Below, piece after piece: positions 31,098 through 34,921 of a stretch of 34,921 bases of DNA. Origin of the DNA: UBA2428 sp002343545 (GTDB lineage Bacteria; Bdellovibrionota; UBA2428); NCBI GenBank assembly GCA_937952285.1, contig CALFZE010000017.1, forward strand, positions 1 through 34,921, read 5' to 3'. Under the pieces are notes generated by a model, which saw only the letters and a list, made by a program, of their open reading frames with translations, ran no database searches and was not told the DNA's origin. Made by a program: the position numbers and the translations under genes. The first letter of the stretch is position 1; the number at the start of each line of letters is the position of its first letter.

Positions 31098-31930
31098 CGA
31101 AGATCGACGAGGTCGAAAGACATCTTTTTTTCGAGGGAATTTACCTCAAGTACGGCTACGACTTCCGCCAGTACGCCGAAGCCTCGCTGGACCGTCGCCT
31201 CGCCGGGCTCTTGGGCGACTACCAGGCTTCGAGCCTGCTTGACCTGCTGAAGCGGGCCCTGCGGGAGCCCGAGGAGTTCCGCAAGATCTTGGGGTCGTTG
31301 ACTATCAACACTTCCGAATTCTTTCGGGATCCGACCTTCTTCAAGGTCCTCCGCGAATCCGTGTTTCCGGTGCTGAAGACCTATTCGAAGGTCACGATCT
31401 GGAGCGCGGGCTGCAGCACGGGCGAAGAGGTCCTCAGCCTCGCGATCGCCCTCAAGGAAGAGGGGCTCGATCGTCGCGCGACGATTCACGCGACCGACAT
31501 CAATCCCTTCGTGCTGAAGTCCGCGAAGACGGGGATCTTCGAGGCATCGTGCATTCCCACCTTCAACAAGAACTACGCCGCGGCCGGCGGTACGGGAACG
31601 CCTTCGCAGTATTACGGTGCGGAGTACGGGCTCGTCCGCTTCAATCCGGACTTGCTCGAGAACGTCGTCTTCTCCGAACATAACTTGGCGACGGACGCGG
31701 CCTTCCTCGAGGCGCACCTCATCCTTTGCCGGAACGTCTTCATCTATTTCAGTCGCGAGTTGCAGGAGCGTGCGCTCGAGCTCTTCGCGAGATCGCTCGT
31801 GCACAAAGGTTTCCTCGCGCTCGGCAGCAAGGAAACCCTGCGCTTTTCGAGCCTGGCGCCGAACTTTCAAGCCGTGAGCCCCGGGGAGAACGTCTTCTCG
31901 TTGCTTTCCCGGTCGGAGCCCAAGCCGTGA
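31094..31930 (+). CDS. cheR: CheR-type protein glutamate methyltransferase
   Basis: This SAM-dependent methyltransferase methylates glutamates on chemoreceptor-like coiled coils. The 278-residue protein has the CheR N-terminal helical part with T-I-N-T-S-E-F-F-R-D-P, the SAM motif I-W-S-A-G-C-S-T-G-E-E, the acidic A-T-D-I-N motif and C-R-N-V-F-I-Y-F at the active-site end. The start is the GTG overlapping the kinase stop (GTGA), with the frame open further upstream inside the kinase gene; that coupling is why the short start is taken. No chemoreceptor is in the window, so the kinase itself is a candidate substrate. Confidence 0.92.
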   Translation: MTKIDEVERHLFFEGIYLKYGYDFRQYAEASLDRRLAGLLGDYQASSLLDLLKRALREPEEFRKILGSLTINTSEFFRDPTFFKVLRESVFPVLKTYSKVTIWSAGCSTGEEVLSLAIALKEEGLDRRATIHATDINPFVLKSAKTGIFEASCIPTFNKNYAAAGGTGTPSQYYGAEYGLVRFNPDLLENVVFSEHNLATDAAFLEAHLILCRNVFIYFSRELQERALELFARSLVHKGFLALGSKETLRFSSLAPNFQAVSPGENVFSLLSRSEPKP

Positions 31931-32496
31931 GGCGACCGCGGGCTTGCTTCGTCGGCGCGTCGGCGGGCGGAGTTACGGCCCTCCAAAAGCTGCTCCTCGA
32001 GTTGGACGACGATTTTCGGCTTCCGATGATCGTCGTCCAACACTTGCATCCCAGCACGAACGTTACGCCAAGCCTCATCTACCGATCGCGGGCACGGCTG
32101 AGCTTCGTCGAAGCCGAAGATAAGGCCCCCATCGAAGAGGGACACGTCTACTTCGCGCCCGCCGATTATCATCTGCTCGTCGAGAAGACTTTTCGCTTCG
32201 GGCTCAGCTCGGATCGGCACGTGCAGCACGCGCGACCTTCGATCGATGTTCTCTTCGAGTCGGCGGCCATCGCCTACGGTGCGGACGCCTGCGGCGTGGT
32301 GTTGACGGGTGCGAACCAGGACGGCGCGGCCGGCCTACGCGCCATCGCCGACGAAGGCGGCTTCGCGATGGTCCAAGACGCGGCGGATGCCGAGTTCCCG
32401 CTCATGCCCTCGTCCGCCCTCAAGGCCGTGCCGTCGGCCCGGACCGGCACGATCGCTGAGATCGCCAAGGAACTCTCGCGGATCTCGCGCTCCTAG
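31927..32496 (+). CDS. cheB: CheB-type methylesterase domain without receiver
   Basis: This 189-residue protein consists only of the CheB catalytic domain. The triad is readable: Ser12 in G-A-S-A-G-G, His39 in V-Q-H-L-H-P and Asp132 in L-T-G-A-N-Q-D-G-A-A-G-L. Ordinary CheB has an N-terminal receiver that activates it by phosphorylation; it is absent here, so control must come from elsewhere, perhaps from the three receivers of the kinase in the same operon. The start is a GTG overlapping the CheR stop (GTGA). The enzyme removes methyl groups (and can deamidate Gln) from the CheR targets. Its stop overlaps the convergent LysR gene by 4 bases. Confidence 0.92.
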   Translation: MRRPRACFVGASAGGVTALQKLLLELDDDFRLPMIVVQHLHPSTNVTPSLIYRSRARLSFVEAEDKAPIEEGHVYFAPADYHLLVEKTFRFGLSSDRHVQHARPSIDVLFESAAIAYGADACGVVLTGANQDGAAGLRAIADEGGFAMVQDAADAEFPLMPSSALKAVPSARTGTIAEIAKELSRISRS

Positions 32497-33359
32497 GCCT
32501 CGGCGCAAACGGCCTCGAGCCACTTGCAGATTTCTTTCGCGTGCCGGGTCGTCTCGCGACGGGCGCGCAGCCACCAGACGCTCACGCAGCCCTGCGAGGG
32601 GAGGCTCAGTCCGACCCGAGCGAGCTTCTTGTCCCGCAGCGCGCTCCGCACGAGCAGCTCGGGGACGCAGCCCCAGCCGAGTTTGGCTTCGACGGCGCTG
32701 CGCACGCCGATGAGGCTATCCATGAGCGTGTCTTCCGTGAGGGCCGGCGCGAAGCCCAGTCGCACCTCGGGATTGATGTCGGCGTGGCGTACGAAGGGAC
32801 GCGCGTTGAGCCGCTCGATCGTTTCTTTTGGGGAAGCGCCGGAGAACGCTTTCTCCCAGGCGGTAGGAACGATGACGACCCAGTTTTCGGCGCCGACCCG
32901 GCGGTGGGCGAGGGCGGGGTCCGTGGGCGGATGGCAGCTCACCACGTAGTCGGCCTTGCCGTCGAGGAGACTGCGCTCCAGGCTGGGCGAGGTCGTGTTG
33001 AAGGAATAACTGACTCCCTCGCGGCTTTGCTCCCGGAGTTCCGCGAGCGAAGGGATGAGGACCTGCTCGGCCATCCACATCGTCGTCGCGATGCGGAGAC
33101 GGGACTTGGCGTCGAGCCAGGCGCGTTGGCTCGTGAGCCCTTCCTCGGCCCACTGGGCGGCACGCTGTCCGCGTTCGGTGGGGGTCCACTTGCCGTGCAG
33201 CTTCTGCAGGAGCCCGTGGTCTTCCGCGATCGTGCGGACCTTGCGCACGAGCAGCGTGGGGTCGCAGCTCAGTCGGGTCGCCGCCTCGCGGAGCGAACTC
33301 GTTTGGCCAATGGCGCGGACGATGAGGCAGTACTCGGGGGGGACTTGAAAGCCTTCCAT
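32493..33359 (-). CDS. LysR-type transcriptional regulator
   Basis: In this 288-residue regulator the N-terminal winged helix (about 1-60) has S-S-L-R-E-A-A-T-R-L-S-C-D-P-T-L-L-V-R-K-V-R as helix-turn-helix, somewhat divergent from the standard A-A-x-x-L-x-x-S-Q-x-x-x-S form. Residues 90-280 form a LysR substrate-binding domain, with L-R-I-A-T-T-M at its start and D-Y-V-V-S in the first hinge. It faces the small secreted gene at 33445 across 85 bases that contain a candidate T-N11-A palindrome. The effector is unknown. The 3' end overlaps cheB. Confidence 0.85.
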   Translation of the reverse strand: MEGFQVPPEYCLIVRAIGQTSSLREAATRLSCDPTLLVRKVRTIAEDHGLLQKLHGKWTPTERGQRAAQWAEEGLTSQRAWLDAKSRLRIATTMWMAEQVLIPSLAELREQSREGVSYSFNTTSPSLERSLLDGKADYVVSCHPPTDPALAHRRVGAENWVVIVPTAWEKAFSGASPKETIERLNARPFVRHADINPEVRLGFAPALTEDTLMDSLIGVRSAVEAKLGWGCVPELLVRSALRDKKLARVGLSLPSQGCVSVWWLRARRETTRHAKEICKWLEAVCAEA

Positions 33360-33383
33360 GTGTAGACATTTCGTTAGCTTGAA

Positions 33384-33400
33384 GTTGCGTTATCCGCAAC
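33384..33400. promoter_or_regulatory. Candidate LysR-type operator (T-N11-A palindrome)
   Basis: GTTGCG and CGCAAC flank a 5-base centre; the internal TGCG-TTATC-CGCA is a T-N11-A element, the general LysR site. It lies 24 bases upstream of the LysR start and 44 bases before the next ATG, in the divergent region between them. A second small hairpin, GCGCC-TTTC-GGCGC, follows at 33402-33415. Confidence 0.55.
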
Positions 33401-33444
33401 AGCGCCTTTCGGCGCCTTCGCGTAGGGTACTCCCAGGAGGTCCC

Positions 33445-33654
33445 ATGAAAACCACGAAAGTATTCCTCTTGGCCGCTTTGCTCGGGCTCCCCGCGGGTGC
33501 CGCTTCGGCCGGATGCAACCCCTGCATCTGCGGCGCCGGCGGCGGCAAGCCGCCGCCCCCCGACTGTCACGAGCGGAAGGCCACTTCGGAGATGCCGGGC
33601 CCCATCGGGGCACCGAAGGCGGCTCCGTCGAGTTCACGCGCCGGCTCGAAGTAA
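33445..33654 (+). CDS. Small secreted Cys-rich, Pro-rich protein, function unknown
   Basis: This 69-residue protein has a clear signal peptide (M-K-T-T-K-V-F-L-L-A-A-L-L-G-L-P-A-G-A-A-S-A). The mature part starts G-C-N-P-C-I-C-G-A-G-G-G-K-P-P-P-P-D-C-H, giving four Cys and one His in 20 residues, which could bind metal or form disulfides, and then a Pro/Ser/Lys tail. AGGAGG sits 4 bases before the ATG, which decides the start over the longer open frame from 33358. The divergent LysR regulator probably controls it. No homologous family is known to me. Confidence 0.7.
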   Translation: MKTTKVFLLAALLGLPAGAASAGCNPCICGAGGGKPPPPDCHERKATSEMPGPIGAPKAAPSSSRAGSK

Positions 33655-33717
33655 AGGTGAAGGAAGCTCGGCCCAAGTCGCCCGCGCCGTGAGTGGCCGC
33701 CGCGCTAAGGAGGGGGC

Positions 33718-33741
33718 GTTGTAGCTCGACGGGGCTACAAC
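33718..33741 (+). terminator. Perfect 8-bp hairpin after the small secreted gene
   Basis: GTTGTAGC and GCTACAAC pair around TCGACGGG, about 64 bases after the stop at 33654 and 71 before the desaturase. The T-rich stretch after it is short and interrupted (TCTTCGTTCC), so it may instead be a binding site or leader hairpin. Confidence 0.3.
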
Positions 33742-33812
33742 TCTTCGTTCCGCGATGGCTTGCGCCCGGTCGGAATGAGCCTAAACTCAAGGCTTCACCC
33801 CGGGGGAAGCGC

Positions 33813-34921
33813 TTGAACCATCTGTCCGCCTTGAAGGCCTATCTTAACGATCACCCTGACTTTGAACGTTGGAAGCGCGAGGCCCACCGGGAAGGCCGGC
33901 GGAAGTGCTTTTCCGTCCTCGCGCTCTGGATCCTCAGCTACGCGCTTTACCTGGCCTGCGCGGGGAATCTCTCGGGATGGGGCCTGTTCCCCGTTGTCGT
34001 GTCCAGCGTCGCCTTTACGCTCGTCACGACGATCGCCATGTTCGCGGTCATGCACGACGGCAGCCACAACGCCTCGGGCTTCACCAAGCGAACGAACGGC
34101 GTGTGGAGCAAGACGATTTCGATCTGCGGCGGGAGTTCCATCCTTTGGTACCACCAGCACTGCGTGGCCCACCACATGCACACGAACACGCCCGGGCGCG
34201 ACTACGACATCGAGGGCGGCGGGCTCATGCGTTTGCACGTCGAAGACCCCTTGCTGTCGCACCACAAGTACCAGCACCTCTACGCGTGGTTCCTGTACGG
34301 CTTCGCGGTTTTCATGTGGGTCTTCGTTTCGGATTTCGCCGATCTCGCCAAGAACAAGCATCGCCTTCCGAAGGAAGTGAGTCGGCGCGTCTGGCGGGAG
34401 ATCCTCGTTTTCAAACCGATCGCCCTGGGCCTTTTTTGGTTCCTGCCGGCTTGCCTGATGGGGAGCTTCTGGCTGGGCGCCGGATTCTTCTTGGCGCACC
34501 TGGCCCTCATGGGCTTCCTCCTCGCGCTCGTCTTTCAGATGGCGCACACCTCGGGGACCAAGCTCATGGGCACCCAAGCCTTAGAGCGTGAGCGTGGGTG
34601 GGTGGCCCGTCAGACCGAAACGACCACGAACTTTGCGACGGGCAACCGCTTCTTGACCTGGGCGCTGGGCGGACTCAACTTTCAAGTGGAGCACCACTTG
34701 TTTCCCGATTGGGGCCACACCCTCTACCCGAAAATCGCCCCGTCGGTGAAGGCTTTTTGCGAAGCCCACCGGCTCAGCTACCACGACTTTCCGAAGTTCC
34801 GGCAGGCGGTGAGCGGACACTACGGATTCCTAAAGTATCTCGGGGATCGAAGCTCCGCGCCCGACGTTTTGTCTCCGCGCCAAAAGATCGTGACGGAAAC
34901 GGGAGTGCTGCCTCGAGGCGC
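33813..34921 (+). CDS. Membrane fatty acid desaturase, 3' end outside window
   Basis: This di-iron desaturase introduces a double bond into acyl chains in the membrane. The frame is open for 369 codons to the window edge. The three His boxes are present: H-D-G-S-H at residues 81-85, H-C-V-A-H-H at 116-121 (with H114 and H123 nearby) and Q-V-E-H-H at 291-295. Q-x-x-H-H as third box is typical of the acyl-lipid and linoleoyl-CoA front-end desaturases. Hydrophobic stretches fall at about 36-80 and 150-230. There is no N-terminal cytochrome b5 domain. No ATG is usable before the first box; TTG at 33813 is preceded by GGGGGAAG and the translated N-terminus is plausible, so TTG is taken as the start. 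Confidence 0.85.
   Translation, partial: MNHLSALKAYLNDHPDFERWKREAHREGRRKCFSVLALWILSYALYLACAGNLSGWGLFPVVVSSVAFTLVTTIAMFAVMHDGSHNASGFTKRTNGVWSKTISICGGSSILWYHQHCVAHHMHTNTPGRDYDIEGGGLMRLHVEDPLLSHHKYQHLYAWFLYGFAVFMWVFVSDFADLAKNKHRLPKEVSRRVWREILVFKPIALGLFWFLPACLMGSFWLGAGFFLAHLALMGFLLALVFQMAHTSGTKLMGTQALERERGWVARQTETTTNFATGNRFLTWALGGLNFQVEHHLFPDWGHTLYPKIAPSVKAFCEAHRLSYHDFPKFRQAVSGHYGFLKYLGDRSSAPDVLSPRQKIVTETGVLPRG

Noticed and set aside
31094..32496. A classical chemotaxis operon
   Set aside because: No cheA, cheW, cheY or chemoreceptor gene is present in the window; only CheR and the CheB catalytic domain accompany the hybrid kinase.

Overview
The window is GC-rich (hand counts of typical coding lines give well over 65% GC) and densely packed: about 30 protein genes, no intergenic gap over about 170 bases, and no rRNA, tRNA, CRISPR array or insertion sequence that I can see. 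Signal peptides, a lipobox, a beta-barrel candidate and a DUF2147 protein point to a Gram-negative cell with a periplasm. Menaquinone synthesis, a RoxA-like di-heme cytochrome, many small secreted proteins of unknown function and elaborate sensor kinases suggest a delta-type lineage such as Bdellovibrionota or Myxococcota. That placement is inference; no phylogenetic marker here settles it.

Layout. 1-4566 is a tightly coupled menaquinone operon (menH cut by the window edge, then menB, menA, menC, menE). 4609-5676 holds a promoter, a secreted DUF2147 protein and a small P-loop ATPase. 5803-8421 is topoisomerase I, whose last codons also carry the terminator of the convergent gene downstream. 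8462-13074 holds a secreted protein with four FNAAPSRS repeats (-), an EamA-type transporter (-), a phosphofructokinase of the mixed ATP/PPi class (+), a secreted protein with three Cys-paired SRDNDGR repeats (+) and a secreted transglutaminase-like protein (+). 13081-15171 is a RoxA-like di-heme lipoprotein (-), and 15312-16712 is a DbpA-type RNA helicase.

16788-18827 is the most unusual gene: a secreted 679-residue protein with an HExxH motif and an apparent C-terminal ADP-ribosyltransferase-like domain, noticeably poorer in GC than its neighbours. It is followed by a DoxX-like membrane protein (-) and a small outer-membrane protein (+). 19789-23306 is a light-sensing pair: heme oxygenase (biliverdin supply, -) diverging from a bacteriophytochrome hybrid kinase (+). 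23330-26387 has two minus-strand regulator-target operons (HTH plus class C serine hydrolase; ArsR plus double SRPBCC protein). In each, a perfect palindrome nearly touches the regulator's start codon. 26451-27614 is a CLC-type anion transporter, possibly of the fluoride branch.

27723-32496 is a translationally coupled signalling operon: a CHASE3 hybrid kinase with three receiver domains, a CheR methyltransferase and a receiver-less CheB methylesterase. It converges on a LysR regulator (-), which faces a small secreted Cys-rich protein across a candidate T-N11-A operator. The window ends inside a membrane fatty acid desaturase with a TTG start.

Regulation. Several genes (pfkA, the 19337 barrel, both HTH regulators) have promoter-like hexamers placed so that transcription would begin at or near the start codon, which suggests leaderless mRNAs.
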